NCBI RefSeq assembly: GCF_008757455.1
Contig: NZ_VCMV01000077.1
Coordinates: forward strand, 61,479-125,478
Length of the DNA: 64,000 nt
Direction of reading: 5' to 3'
DNA from: Microvirga brassicacearum
Lineage (GTDB): Bacteria; Pseudomonadota; Alphaproteobacteria; Rhizobiales; Beijerinckiaceae
Position numbers and translations under genes: made by a program. A model generated the notes under the pieces. That model had not been told where the DNA came from. It saw nothing but the letters and a program-made list of their open reading frames with translations, and did no database searches. Below, piece by piece: positions 18,822 to 27,891 of the stretch. Numbering within the stretch: position 1 is the stretch's first letter; the number at the start of each line of letters is the position of its first letter.

Positions 18822-19241
18822 TTAGGCTGCTTGGTGGGAAGCTGTGCGGTCAGTCCCAACTTTGAGATCGTCAATTTCGAAGAGCCCACGTATCATTTTT
18901 AAAGCCTCGAAAGTACGCCCGGTTTCGACCAGCTCGCCAACCGCTCGAAGCGCTTCCGTCACCTCATGGTCGGCATGGAGCGCCAGAAGCGAAGCGAGAA
19001 GCTGGCGGAACATGATCATCGTCTGCTCTGTCGTGGCCGGGCTAATCAACAAAGCTTGAGCGACGAAGTACAGCTGACGGGTCGGCGTGGTGGCATCCTC
19101 GACCTGCAAGACATGAGATTCGAGCAGGAAGCGCGCGTCGTTCAGAAGACTGAGCATCACCTTTTGGTTCACGGTCAAGACCGCGCCATTGATGAAGATC
19201 CGTTCGCCAGCCTTCAGCGAAAACCGCATCGTCGCTTTCAT
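18822..19241 (-). CDS. flbT: Flagellin synthesis post-transcriptional regulator FlbT
   Basis: 139 residues with the FlbT signature: a beta-rich start (MRFSLKAGERIFINGAVLTV) and FLLESHVLQVEDATTPTRQLYFVAQALL, followed by a helical C-terminus. In Caulobacter FlbT binds flagellin mRNA leaders and destabilises them; in some rhizobia it acts positively. The flagellin leader in this window has two perfect hairpins that could be its target. The ATG overlaps the flaF stop by four bases, so FlaF and FlbT are made together. Confidence 0.95.
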   Translation of the reverse strand: MKATMRFSLKAGERIFINGAVLTVNQKVMLSLLNDARFLLESHVLQVEDATTPTRQLYFVAQALLISPATTEQTMIMFRQLLASLLALHADHEVTEALRAVGELVETGRTFEALKMIRGLFEIDDLKVGTDRTASHQAA

Positions 19242-19585
19242 TTCAACCCATCCCTGATCATCGCATTAATGTCGATTACCCCCGCAACGTTCGATGACTC
19301 GCCGCGTACGATCATGTTCGTTTCCTTGATCACCCAAAGGCCAATGGAGATGATCTCGCCCTTCAACTGGTCCGAAAGACCGTTCCCCGGTGACCCCAGA
19401 TCCTGGAGAAGGAACGTCCATACCTTTTGCACGAACGCGACAGCATGAATCATTTGCACCGATCCCGGCTCGGCGCCGGCTGCATCTCTCAGCATCGTGA
19501 TAGCGCGGTCGAAGAGCTCGTATTCGCGTTGCCGGCACTCGTTCGACGAGTCTTCGACTGCTTCGGCATATGAAAATCGATACAT
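19238..19585 (-). CDS. flaF: Flagellin biosynthesis regulator FlaF
   Basis: 115 residues from the ATG at 19583-19585 (MYRFSYAEAVEDS, the usual FlaF start); the frame begins at a TTG four codons earlier that lacks support. FlaF is a small helical protein that helps translation or secretion of flagellin and works opposite FlbT. Conserved features are YAEAVEDSSNECRQREYELF near the start and FLLQDLGSPGNGLSDQLKGE. It is coupled to flbT by an ATGA overlap and follows flgL by 13 bases. Confidence 0.93.
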   Translation of the reverse strand: MYRFSYAEAVEDSSNECRQREYELFDRAITMLRDAAGAEPGSVQMIHAVAFVQKVWTFLLQDLGSPGNGLSDQLKGEIISIGLWVIKETNMIVRGESSNVAGVIDINAMIRDGLK

Positions 19586-19598
19586 CACGAGTTCCAAA

Positions 19599-20642
19599 TT
19601 AGAGGTGGTTGATCAGGCTGAGATTTCGCAGTTGCGCCGTCAGGGAAAAGGAAAGCTGGATCTGTGTTGAGAGCTGGTCGATTCGGATTTTGGCTTCGCC
19701 GGGATCGACCCCCTCAAGCTTTCCCAACTTTTCATCGAAGATCGACTTCTGAATATCCATCCGATCGTTCGCGCTCTCGAGCCGCTCCTTCGCCATCCCG
19801 AGCGTTGCCTCGAGGTCCGCGACGCCCGTCGATGCTCCTGCGAGTGTCGACACAACCTTCGAGATCAAGGCTTCTCGCGTCGTTTCCTTCAGTCCTGCAA
19901 CCCCGAGATCAAGCGCCATGGCGTAAGCCATCGCGATGTCCTGAATCGCCTGCTCGTTTGCATTGACCGAGGTTGCGATTTTGTCGGCGGGAGAGATCAG
20001 GCTCTGGATGTTCCTGCTCGATGCCGAGGACCAGTTGTTATCCCAATCTGTACCTCGGAATAGATTCTTGAATGCACCATCCAAGAAAGTGTTCATGGCG
20101 GCTGGCTCGATCAATGCAGCAGCCGGATCATTCTGGGGGAAACCAAACTCGGCAAAAAAAGCATTATCAATGGCAATCTTTGCAGGTGACGTTGCAGAAT
20201 ACTCACCGATCGGCTTTTGCTTGGTGTTGATGCCACCAAAGATATACTGACCGTTTGTCGATTTGTTCAAGCCCGCGATCAAGCCGTCGAGGTTCGCCTC
20301 TGCCTGATAGACGACAACAGCCATGTTCCGTTCGGCCAATGGCGTTGAAATCAGGGTATTCATGAAGTGATCGGCAGTTTCCCTGATTCGCTGAAGCGAT
20401 GAACTTGACGAATCCAGGCGAACTTTCACGGCCGCATTGCTATCGATGAGCGTGTCGAGCTCCGCTCTTTCCTGCCGAAGCGATATGGTTTCGCCGGTCC
20501 GGTAACCAAGCCTCAAGCCCACATCCGTATCGCGCCCCGTGACCAGCTCCTTGTTGGCCTTGATCAGATCATTCTGCATCTTGTCAAGGTTTGTGCGCGG
20601 CGAATTCCAAAGTGAGGCCGTCGAAATGAAGGTCGTTTTCAT
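19599..20642 (-). CDS. flgL: Hook-filament junction protein FlgL
   Basis: 347 residues of the flagellin-like hook-associated family. The N-terminus (FISTASLWNSPRTNLDKMQN, then GRDTDVGLRLGYRTGE) and the C-terminus (DPGEAKIRIDQLSTQIQLSF) carry the coiled-coil ends shared with flagellin. It connects the FlgK ring to the filament. There is no signal peptide. It lies two bases after flgK and 13 bases before flaF, as expected for an operon of late hook genes. Confidence 0.94.
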   Translation of the reverse strand: MKTTFISTASLWNSPRTNLDKMQNDLIKANKELVTGRDTDVGLRLGYRTGETISLRQERAELDTLIDSNAAVKVRLDSSSSSLQRIRETADHFMNTLISTPLAERNMAVVVYQAEANLDGLIAGLNKSTNGQYIFGGINTKQKPIGEYSATSPAKIAIDNAFFAEFGFPQNDPAAALIEPAAMNTFLDGAFKNLFRGTDWDNNWSSASSRNIQSLISPADKIATSVNANEQAIQDIAMAYAMALDLGVAGLKETTREALISKVVSTLAGASTGVADLEATLGMAKERLESANDRMDIQKSIFDEKLGKLEGVDPGEAKIRIDQLSTQIQLSFSLTAQLRNLSLINHL

Positions 20643-20644
20643 CT

Positions 20645-22108
20645 TTAACCTACCATGTTCAGGAGGGTCTTCATCATCTGGTCGATGACGGAGATCAGCT
20701 TCGCCGAGGCTGCGTAGGATTGCTCAAGCTGAAGCATATGAGCAGTCTCCTGATCCATATTGACGTCGGTCGCGTTGGAAAGGGCCTCCGACGCCTGTGC
20801 AAGAAGCGTGTTTTGGTAGGACACGTCGCTTGTGGCTTTCTGGCGTACGCCCTGAAGCCAGCTTGCTGATGCGGTGGAGAAGCCGCCGAGCGTGGAGGTC
20901 GCACCGAAACCGAACGCGGCGTTGAAAGGCCTGTCCGTTTCCATGGCATCCTTCAGTCCGTAAAGGCGATCCGAAAAGGCAGTATCGCCCGATGCCGCTG
21001 GATTATAGCGATACGCACCTCCGTTGATGCCGCCGTCGCGGATCACGTCGTAGCTACCGCCCTGCGCGGGGTCGACCACGCTGTTGATTTTGAGCAGCGC
21101 AGCAAGACCGACCGTGGCGGGAAGCGTTGGAACGCCGGTTGCTCCCGCATAGGTGAAGACACCGGGAGCATCGGGCAGGCCCGACGCACTTTGGTCGGAT
21201 TCCGCGAAAGCCTCGATCAGGCCTCTCGCAAGATCATCCAGCTGGCTTTGATAATCGACGGTAACATCGTCGCGCAATGTCGTTTGGCCAACGAGATTGC
21301 CGGAGTTCAACGGCATCGGGGCACCTGCGCCCGTCACTTGAATCCCATCGATGAAAACCGCGTTCCCGGTTGTGTTCGGCCCGTAGACGGTTGTCGGATC
21401 AAATGTCACCGGACGCGCGGTCCGCTCAAAAAGAGGCACCCCGCTATCTGTATAGAGGGCAATATCCCCCCCCTCACGATGCACCACGGTAACGCCAATC
21501 TCCTCCGAAAGCTGAGCAATCAAACCGTCGCGATTGTCCAGGCTGTCAGTAACATCGGCTCCGATCGCGTGTCCCCGCATAACCTCACGATTGACGCTGT
21601 CGAATTTGGTCAGAAGGTCATTGATGCGTGAAACAGAGTTCGAGATGGAAACATCCGCTGCTTGGCGGATAGCTTGCACTTGCGACGTCGCTTGGTTGAG
21701 GGTTGTCACGAGATTGGACGCGGATGACAAGAACGCTTTCGCCATCACGTCGCTGTCAGGTGACTTCGCATAATGTTCAAGCGAGGTCATCAGTGCGCCG
21801 ATCCGCGCTGCCGGCGACTCCCCGAGATCCGTATCTCCAACGGTCGCATTGAGCTTCTCAAGGCCCAGAAGCAGCGCTTTCTGAGTCGCTGCGTCTGAGG
21901 TTGAACTCAACATTTTTGTATAGAGAGCAATATCGCTTGCCCTCGCAACCGTGACCCGGGCCGCGCCGCCTTGCGCCACGAGCGACGCAATCTTTCGGGA
22001 ATATGTCGGATCCGAAGCACCCGCTGTGTTGCGAGCGACCACAGAAATCTGAGACTGGGTCGCCTGCAGCGAGGAACGGGCGGTGTTGAGCGCGACTGAC
22101 AAGGCCAT
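20645..22108 (-). CDS. flgK: Hook-filament junction protein FlgK
   Basis: 487 residues. The N-terminus (SVALNTARSSLQATQSQISV, then NTAGASDPTYSRKIA) and the C-terminus (TDVNMDQETAHMLQLEQSYA, ending IDQMMKTLLNMVG) match FlgK. The central region carries the variable surface domains. It is exported through the type III gate after hook completion with help from FlgN. It sits directly after flgE and before flgL. Confidence 0.95.
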   Translation of the reverse strand: MALSVALNTARSSLQATQSQISVVARNTAGASDPTYSRKIASLVAQGGAARVTVARASDIALYTKMLSSTSDAATQKALLLGLEKLNATVGDTDLGESPAARIGALMTSLEHYAKSPDSDVMAKAFLSSASNLVTTLNQATSQVQAIRQAADVSISNSVSRINDLLTKFDSVNREVMRGHAIGADVTDSLDNRDGLIAQLSEEIGVTVVHREGGDIALYTDSGVPLFERTARPVTFDPTTVYGPNTTGNAVFIDGIQVTGAGAPMPLNSGNLVGQTTLRDDVTVDYQSQLDDLARGLIEAFAESDQSASGLPDAPGVFTYAGATGVPTLPATVGLAALLKINSVVDPAQGGSYDVIRDGGINGGAYRYNPAASGDTAFSDRLYGLKDAMETDRPFNAAFGFGATSTLGGFSTASASWLQGVRQKATSDVSYQNTLLAQASEALSNATDVNMDQETAHMLQLEQSYAASAKLISVIDQMMKTLLNMVG

Positions 22109-22134
22109 AAAGGAATTCCCGGAGAAAAGAACAG

Positions 22135-23361
22135 TTAGCGCTTCAGGCTCATCAGAACATCAAGAAGTTCGGAACCAGTTTGGAACACCTTCGAATTCGC
22201 CGTATAGCTGGTTTGCGCTTCGATCATGTTGGTCAGCTCGGTGCCGATATCCACATTTGAACCTTCGAGAGCGCCAGACGTGATGGTGCCAAACCCGCCG
22301 GATTCCGGGTAGCCGATCTGGTATCCGCCGGACGAGATGCTCGCCTCGTAGACATTCCCCGCTTTCGGGACGAGGTTGTCAGGGCTCGGAACGGTCGCCA
22401 ACGGAACTTTGTAGGCAGGCACTCGCGTACCGTCTTCGTAGACCGCATACACGGTTCCATCGGAACCAAAGTCTGCACCCTTCACGGCCGAAGGCGCGTT
22501 GCCGTTGGCAGAGCCAGTGACATTGTAATCACCGGCGAGCTGCGTCATGCCGGCCATGTCAAGCGTGAAGGCCGCCGAGCCATTAGGAATGGCGAAAGTC
22601 ATGGAACTTGTACCCGTCAACTGCCCGTTGACATCAAAGGCAAGAGACTGGGGTGGCGTCATCGGAGTCGCCGGAAAATTGCCCGGGATGTTCCCATTGT
22701 AGATCGCAACCTCCCAGGTGTTCGCGCCGACCTTCGTCATGTAGATATCAAGTTTGACTGAATTGCCGACATTATCGAACGTCTGCAGGGATGATTTCTT
22801 GCTATAGTTCGCAGATGCAGGTGGTGGCGTCGCGATGACAGCGTCGTTGTACGGAAGATTGCCGGAAAACTTCCCGGCAGTGGTTCCTGTCGCCTGCATG
22901 CTCATCGACGCGATGTTGACCGGCACCATGTCCGTCAGGCTGTTCAGCGACGGCGTCGCATTGCCGTTTGCCAGGCTGTATCCCATCAGCGTGAAGCCGG
23001 ACGCATTGACCAGGTTCCCGGTCGGACCGTCGACCACGAAGTTTCCGGCGCGCGTCAGGTAAGGAGAACCCTTCGGGTCGGAGACGACGAAGAAGCCATT
23101 GCCGGAAATCGCCAGATCTGAACCGGATGTCGTATAGGAGATGGCGCCTTGATCGGCGATTGCATAACGAACCGTGCTCGTCACCGAACCTGAATTGTAG
23201 GCGCCTTTGCTCGAGGGCAGAATGAGAGACGAGAACTCGGTCGAAGCACGCTTGTAACCATTCGTGTTCGCGTTCTGGATGTTCTCAGCGACGGTGCCCA
23301 GTTTGTTCGACTGAGCATTCATGCCGGACACGCCGCTGCGAAGAACGCCGTAAAGACTCAT
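22135..23361 (-). CDS. flgE: Flagellar hook protein FlgE
   Basis: 408 residues from the ATG at 23359-23361 (MSLYGVLRSGVSGMNAQSNK). GGGAG lies about eight bases upstream, so the 27-codon upstream extension of the frame is rejected. The rod-hook family start motif is followed by the ENIQNANTNGYKRASTEFSS signature, variable hook surface domains, and the C-terminal SNVDIGTELTNMIEAQTSYT coiled-coil. It is the main subunit of the hook. It begins the long flgE-flgK-flgL-flaF-flbT-flgD-fliQ run and probably has a promoter in the 134 bases after fliI. Confidence 0.96.
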   Translation of the reverse strand: MSLYGVLRSGVSGMNAQSNKLGTVAENIQNANTNGYKRASTEFSSLILPSSKGAYNSGSVTSTVRYAIADQGAISYTTSGSDLAISGNGFFVVSDPKGSPYLTRAGNFVVDGPTGNLVNASGFTLMGYSLANGNATPSLNSLTDMVPVNIASMSMQATGTTAGKFSGNLPYNDAVIATPPPASANYSKKSSLQTFDNVGNSVKLDIYMTKVGANTWEVAIYNGNIPGNFPATPMTPPQSLAFDVNGQLTGTSSMTFAIPNGSAAFTLDMAGMTQLAGDYNVTGSANGNAPSAVKGADFGSDGTVYAVYEDGTRVPAYKVPLATVPSPDNLVPKAGNVYEASISSGGYQIGYPESGGFGTITSGALEGSNVDIGTELTNMIEAQTSYTANSKVFQTGSELLDVLMSLKR

Positions 23362-23495
23362 GTAAATCTCCCATTTCTTCTGGTCGCACATAAACACGAT
23401 GTGGCTTGTGCGAAGCTGTATTCCTGAAACGCACCGGCACATTTGGCCGCGTGCAGCAAGAATATATCTGCGAGTCTGTCCCGCAGATCTTCACT

Positions 23496-24818
23496 TCAGT
23501 GTTTCAAGGATTGAGCAAGATCCAGGAACGCGTCCTTGCTCGTGGGCATAGAAGGATCCTGCCGAAGCGCGTCATATATTTTTGGAACAATGACGACCGC
23601 TTGATCCAACTCAGCGTCGCCGCCTTGCTGATAACCACCCATGAGCCGCAGGTCACGAGTATCCTCGAACCGAGCAATGAGACCCCTCAGACGTCGCACA
23701 AGCTCCTTCTGATCGGCTGTCCATACGTGTTCTGCCAACCGGGAAATGGAACCCAGCACATTGATGGCCGGGTATCGGCCCTGGTCGGCAATCATGCGGT
23801 CAAGGACGATATGACCATCCAGAGTGCCGCGGATGTTGTCGGCGACAGGATCGTTGTGATCATCGCCATCAACCAGCACCGAGAATATCCCCGTGATCGA
23901 GCCATTCGCGATCTCGCCCGGGCCGGCTCGCTCGAGAAGTCGCGGGAGGTCGCTAAAGACGCTCGGCGGATAGCCGCGAGCGACGGCCGGCTCGCCGGCG
24001 GCAAGCGCCACGTCCCGGGCGGCATGAGCATAGCGCGTCACGGAATCGACGATCAGCAGAACCGAATCTCCTCGATCGCGGAAATATTCGGCGATCAGCA
24101 TGGCCGTTCTCGGCGCCTGGCGGCGCATCATCGGGCTCTCGTCGCCGGTGGACACCACCATCACCGATTTATGTAAGTTCGAGTGAATGGGGCCGTCGAG
24201 AAATTCGCGCACTTCCCGGCCGCGCTCTCCAACAAGAGCCACGACAATGGTGTCGAATCCTTCGCTTTTGGCGAGCATGCTCAGAAGGGTTGATTTGCCC
24301 ACACCGGATCCGGCGAAAATTCCGATCCGCTGTCCCTGGCAGATAGGCGTAAAAAGGTCGATCGCTCGAACACCTGTCGCCAAGGGCTTTGTCACACGCG
24401 CCCGCTTCATCGCCGATGGCGGCGAGGCTTCGCTCGACATTGCCTTTGGCCCCTGTGCCAAACGCTTCAGGTCGTCCAGCGGTTCTGCAAGCGCGTTGAT
24501 GATCCTGCCCTTCCAGCTCACATCCGGGCTTAGCCTCATATCGCCGACAAAAAATGCAGGCATTCCGATGCTTGTGTCGCTGCTTCCACTGAAGAGTTTT
24601 ACGATCACGCCATCGTCATCAACGCGGACGACCTCGGCGATCTGCATGTTCCCAGGCGATCCGAGACCCACGCCGTCCCCAAGCTTTACAAACTGCGAAA
24701 GCCCTGTAACTCGGCAATAGCCTGCGGTTATTTCCCGGACCACACCACTGATTCGAACTCTCCGGAATGTCGCTCCTTCGGAAGCCGCAAAATTTTCGAG
24801 CGTTTCAAGAGCGTTCAT
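23496..24818 (-). CDS. fliI: Flagellum-specific export ATPase FliI
   Basis: 440 residues of the F1-ATPase beta-like family. Walker A is GIFAGSGVGKSTLLS at about 165-180, Walker B is in DSVLLIVDSVTRYAHAARDV, and VALVGERGREVREFLDGPI and the arginine-finger region near SRLAEHVW are present. It drives entry of export substrates together with FliH and FliJ. The gene starts two bases after flgF and is its only operon partner here. The length is normal. Confidence 0.97.
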   Translation of the reverse strand: MNALETLENFAASEGATFRRVRISGVVREITAGYCRVTGLSQFVKLGDGVGLGSPGNMQIAEVVRVDDDGVIVKLFSGSSDTSIGMPAFFVGDMRLSPDVSWKGRIINALAEPLDDLKRLAQGPKAMSSEASPPSAMKRARVTKPLATGVRAIDLFTPICQGQRIGIFAGSGVGKSTLLSMLAKSEGFDTIVVALVGERGREVREFLDGPIHSNLHKSVMVVSTGDESPMMRRQAPRTAMLIAEYFRDRGDSVLLIVDSVTRYAHAARDVALAAGEPAVARGYPPSVFSDLPRLLERAGPGEIANGSITGIFSVLVDGDDHNDPVADNIRGTLDGHIVLDRMIADQGRYPAINVLGSISRLAEHVWTADQKELVRRLRGLIARFEDTRDLRLMGGYQQGGDAELDQAVVIVPKIYDALRQDPSMPTSKDAFLDLAQSLKH

Positions 24819-24819
24819 C

Positions 24820-25545
24820 TCAGCTCGCCGGCCCCAAAGTCCGTATGGCGCTCATCAACGTACCTTCGGTTTCTTGAATCGTTGTCGAAGCGCTGTCGAA
24901 ATTCCGCTGAAGCGCGATCATTTTGGTCATTTCCATGATCGGATTGACGTTGGATCCTTCGCTGAATCCCTGCTGTACAGAGGTTGAGGTGAAATCCTGC
25001 ACAGATTCACCCGGCGCGCTTGAGAGAACTCCCGAGCTCCCGAAGCGAGACAGCGTACTTTGCTTACTTAAGAAGAACAGGCCAAGAACTCCCACCTGGT
25101 TCTGATCCTGCGTGATGGTGCCGTCTCGACCGATCGCCGGCGGACCTCCGTTCGGGTTAAGGGCGATCTGTGCTCCACCGGCGTCAAGCACGGGATAGCC
25201 ATCAATCGTTTGAAGATCGCCGTTCTCTGTGATTTTCATGCGACCATCCCGCGTATAGGCGGTGCTGTTCGGGGTCGCGAACGAGAACCAGGCGTCGCCC
25301 TGTATCGCAACGTCGAGCGGGTTGTCGGTCTTCGTTACAGCGCCAGTTCGCCGGGAAATGAAGTTCTGGCCAGAGGAGGCAAACGCCACGTCTGTTTTAC
25401 CTACCGTCGACAGTATCTCTTCAAATTTTATCTCATCCGCACGGAAGCCGCCGGTATTCATATTCGCAACGTTGTTCGCGGTCGTATTCAGACGCTTTTC
25501 CATCGCCACTTGCGCCGATAGAGCCACATAAAGCGCAGATTGCAT
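24820..25545 (-). CDS. flgF: Proximal rod protein FlgF
   Basis: 241 residues of the rod-hook family with the N-terminal MQSALYVALSAQVAMEKRLN and NNVANMNTGGFRADEIKFEE, and the C-terminal SEGSNVNPIMEMTKMIALQR motif. It differs from FlgG (262 residues at 42699-43487) and matches FlgF in lacking the standard GxLxxTGNxLD insert pattern and in size. The gene is divergent from motA. The 225 bases between them carry a 12-bp inverted repeat. Confidence 0.9.
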   Translation of the reverse strand: MQSALYVALSAQVAMEKRLNTTANNVANMNTGGFRADEIKFEEILSTVGKTDVAFASSGQNFISRRTGAVTKTDNPLDVAIQGDAWFSFATPNSTAYTRDGRMKITENGDLQTIDGYPVLDAGGAQIALNPNGGPPAIGRDGTITQDQNQVGVLGLFFLSKQSTLSRFGSSGVLSSAPGESVQDFTSTSVQQGFSEGSNVNPIMEMTKMIALQRNFDSASTTIQETEGTLMSAIRTLGPAS

Positions 25546-25642
25546 CCAAGAACTCCAAAAACCGAGCGGCTCATTCCATCGTGCCGATGCGCGGCCGACC
25601 TTTGACGGCGACCTGATGGCTTCTGCTAAAGGATAAGCCTTG

Positions 25643-25722
25643 CACGAGGCTTGCCTCCCACGATTAAGTTATCGCCTCCAATGCCAGCTCCGGCAAAATC
25701 CCAGCTACACGCAAGCCTCGTG
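25643..25722. promoter_or_regulatory. 12-bp inverted repeat between flgF and motA
   Basis: CACGAGGCTTGC (25643-25654) and GCAAGCCTCGTG (25711-25722) are exact reverse complements separated by 56 bases. They lie in the divergent promoter region. The right arm is 48 bases before the motA start and the left arm is 97 bases before the flgF start. Two half-sites of one regulator serving both operons is the simplest reading; a long hairpin is the alternative. FtcR is a plausible binder but this is unproven. Confidence 0.5.
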
Positions 25723-25770
25723 TTTTATGCCGCTTCGACGCTTCCGTAATTTGCAAGAAGGGCTTCACCG

Positions 25771-26652
25771 TTGGGCGCTTTAATCGGTCTGGTCATCGCC
25801 ATCGGCTCGCTTCTCGGTGGCTTCATGGCGATGGGAGGCAAGCTCGGAGTTATCTGGCAGCCTTGGGAATACGTGATCATCCTTGGGATCGCGGTCGGCA
25901 CCTTTATCATCGCCAATCCAATGGTTCTGGTGAAGGATGCCGGAAAGGCGTGCATGGAAGCCATTGGCGGAAAAGTTCCGAAGCGAGCCGATTATCTGTC
26001 GATCCTCGGACTTCTGTACGCACTCCTGCGCGAACTTCGCAGCAAGCCTCGGAATGAGGTCGAGCGCCATATCGACCTGCCTCAGGAATCCGAGATATTC
26101 ACCGCGTTTCCGTCGGTACTCAAGGACAAGGAATTGTGCCTTTTTATCTGTGACTATGTTCGCCTCATTATCATCGGCAATGCTCGCCCCCACGAGATCG
26201 AATCTCTGATGGAGCACGAAATCATCACGCATAAAAAGGACAGCCTGAAGCCCTATTATGCCATCAACACCGTAGCCGAGGCCCTTCCGGCATTGGGCAT
26301 CGTGGCCGCCGTGCTTGGGATCGTGAAAGCCATGGGAGCTATCGATCAATCGCCGGAGATTCTCGGTGGTCTCATCGGCGCGGCGCTTGTCGGCACCTTC
26401 GCGGGTATTTTTATTTCTTATGCGCTTCTTTCTCCCCTCGCTTTGAAAATCAAAGCCACACGTGACAGCCAAACTCGCGTGTACGTCATCGTGAAACAAG
26501 CCTTGATTGCCTACATGAACGGCGCGCTTCCGCAGATTGCCGTCGAGCATGGCCGGAAGGGCATCTCGAATGAGTATCGCCCTTCAATCGATGAGGTCGA
26601 AGCGGCAACGACTTCCGGCAGCCGTGTCGAAGACGTCAAAGAAGCAGCCTAG
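25771..26652 (+). CDS. motA: Flagellar stator protein MotA (TTG start)
   Basis: 293 residues with four membrane helices, beginning MGALIGLVIAIGSLLGGFMA as usual for MotA. The cytoplasmic loop holds charged residues (LRELRSKPRNEVERHIDLPQ) of the type that touch FliG, and the second half has AINTVAEALPALGIVAAVLG and LIGAALVGTFAGIFISYALL. The only start consistent with the family N-terminus is TTG at 25771-25773, with AAGAAGGG about eight bases upstream, so expression may be kept low. It is the first gene of the plus-strand motor operon. MotB, its partner, is at 34828-36006 on the other strand. Confidence 0.96.
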   Translation: MGALIGLVIAIGSLLGGFMAMGGKLGVIWQPWEYVIILGIAVGTFIIANPMVLVKDAGKACMEAIGGKVPKRADYLSILGLLYALLRELRSKPRNEVERHIDLPQESEIFTAFPSVLKDKELCLFICDYVRLIIIGNARPHEIESLMEHEIITHKKDSLKPYYAINTVAEALPALGIVAAVLGIVKAMGAIDQSPEILGGLIGAALVGTFAGIFISYALLSPLALKIKATRDSQTRVYVIVKQALIAYMNGALPQIAVEHGRKGISNEYRPSIDEVEAATTSGSRVEDVKEAA

Positions 26653-26654
26653 AC

Positions 26655-27587
26655 ATGCAAAGCGGCTCACACAGCGCAACTGATATACGCGACAAGCTCC
26701 TGGACGCGGCTGGCCTCTCACTGGACCGGCTGCCGATGCTTCACGTGATTTTTGACCGCATGTCGACGACCTGCGCCGAATATCTTCGTCACAAGGCGGC
26801 GTCCGCCATGTACTACTCCTTGAGTGGAATCGAGAGCGGCCGCATCGCAGAGATTCTGGAGATGTACGAATCGAATGCGGTGGCAGCCATCTTCCATGCG
26901 CCTGACTGGGACAGTCACATCCTGATCGGCTTTGATCGCGACTACATCTACACCATGGTCGAGGTGCTCTATGGATCGGACGGGTCCGAGCCTCCCGTGG
27001 AAGAAGGCCGCGGCTTTTCCAGCATCGAAATGAAAATGGCGCAATCGCTATTCGAGCAGGTGGCGAAGGCGCTCCAGGCCTCGTTCGCGATCGTGGCGGA
27101 CACCCGGTTCAAGCTTGAGCGCCTCGAGACTCGTATGGATTTCGCGGTCATCGGGCGCCGCAACAACCAGGCAGTCGCAGCGAAATTTCTTGTCCAGGCA
27201 CTTAATCGCGGCGGCGAGATGTTCGTGATCATTCCGCAATCAGCGCTCAACCCCTTGCGCAAGGTGCTTGCCAGCGCGACGACGACTGAGTCGACCGGGC
27301 GCGACCCGCGATGGGCAAAGCAGATCAAGACTGAAGTCAAGAAGACTTCGGTGACGTTGACCGCCGTGCTTGAAGAACGGGCCCTCACGCTTGATGAACT
27401 TGCAGGACTGAAGGTGGGCCAGATCATCGAGTTGCAGGCGACCCCCCGCTCTCGCATAAAGCTGGAAGGTAACCAGCAGGGGCTGTTCTGGTGCAATATC
27501 GGGCAGTCGGATGGCTCATACGTCCTGAAAGTTGACGCTCTTATCGACCAGAAAGAAGAGTATCTCGATGATATCCTCCCTCGCTAA
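26655..27587 (+). CDS. fliM: Flagellar motor switch protein FliM
   Basis: 310 residues. The middle domain has the FliM patterns DRLPMLHVIFDRMSTTCAEY and FSSIEMKMAQSLFEQVAKAL. The C-terminal SpoA-like domain contains VKKTSVTLTAVLEERALTLD and LAGLKVGQIIELQATPRSRI, ending in DALIDQKEEYLDDILPR. The N-terminal LLSQxEIDALL CheY-binding peptide of enterobacterial FliM is not obvious; instead the protein begins MQSGSHSATDIRDKLLDAAG, as in other rhizobia. It forms the C-ring with FliN and FliG, whose genes follow. Its end overlaps the next gene by 20 bases. Confidence 0.93.
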   Translation: MQSGSHSATDIRDKLLDAAGLSLDRLPMLHVIFDRMSTTCAEYLRHKAASAMYYSLSGIESGRIAEILEMYESNAVAAIFHAPDWDSHILIGFDRDYIYTMVEVLYGSDGSEPPVEEGRGFSSIEMKMAQSLFEQVAKALQASFAIVADTRFKLERLETRMDFAVIGRRNNQAVAAKFLVQALNRGGEMFVIIPQSALNPLRKVLASATTTESTGRDPRWAKQIKTEVKKTSVTLTAVLEERALTLDELAGLKVGQIIELQATPRSRIKLEGNQQGLFWCNIGQSDGSYVLKVDALIDQKEEYLDDILPR

Positions 27588-27879
27588 CACAATCCTGTTT
27601 GTGGCATTGGTCGCGACCAGCCTGATCGTCGTCGTGATGTACCGCAAACTCAAGAAATTTGAGCTCTATCACGCCGAGTATAAGATCATTTTTGAGCAGA
27701 CTGGAGCGGCTCTCAATGCGGCGCAGATTGCCGTCACGCGCTTCAGCACAGAAAGCAAGGATACGCTCGCGGCGCTCGGGCAACGCGTCGACGAAGCGAA
27801 AGTACTGATTTCCGAAATCGATGGGCGAACGGATCGCGATCGAAGCCGGTCGAAACCTACCGTGACATTCAATTCGTAA
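27568..27879 (+). CDS. Small bitopic protein between fliM and fliN, PflI-like by position
   Basis: 103 residues from the ATG at 27568-27570, inside the end of fliM, with GAAAGAAGAG upstream. One N-terminal membrane helix (SLANTILFVALVATSLIVVV) is followed by a basic stretch (MYRKLKKFELYH) and a long amphipathic helix (AALNAAQIAVTRFSTESKDT, LGQRVDEAKVLISEIDGRTD). The tail is Arg/Ser rich. The topology recalls PflI, the short bitopic protein encoded next to fliM in Caulobacter that is needed for flagellar placement, and related DUF6468 proteins. That link is from memory of gene order and topology, not alignment. It is the only unnamed gene inside the C-ring operon. Confidence 0.7.
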   Translation: MISSLANTILFVALVATSLIVVVMYRKLKKFELYHAEYKIIFEQTGAALNAAQIAVTRFSTESKDTLAALGQRVDEAKVLISEIDGRTDRDRSRSKPTVTFNS

Positions 27880-27891
27880 GGACCCTTCGCA

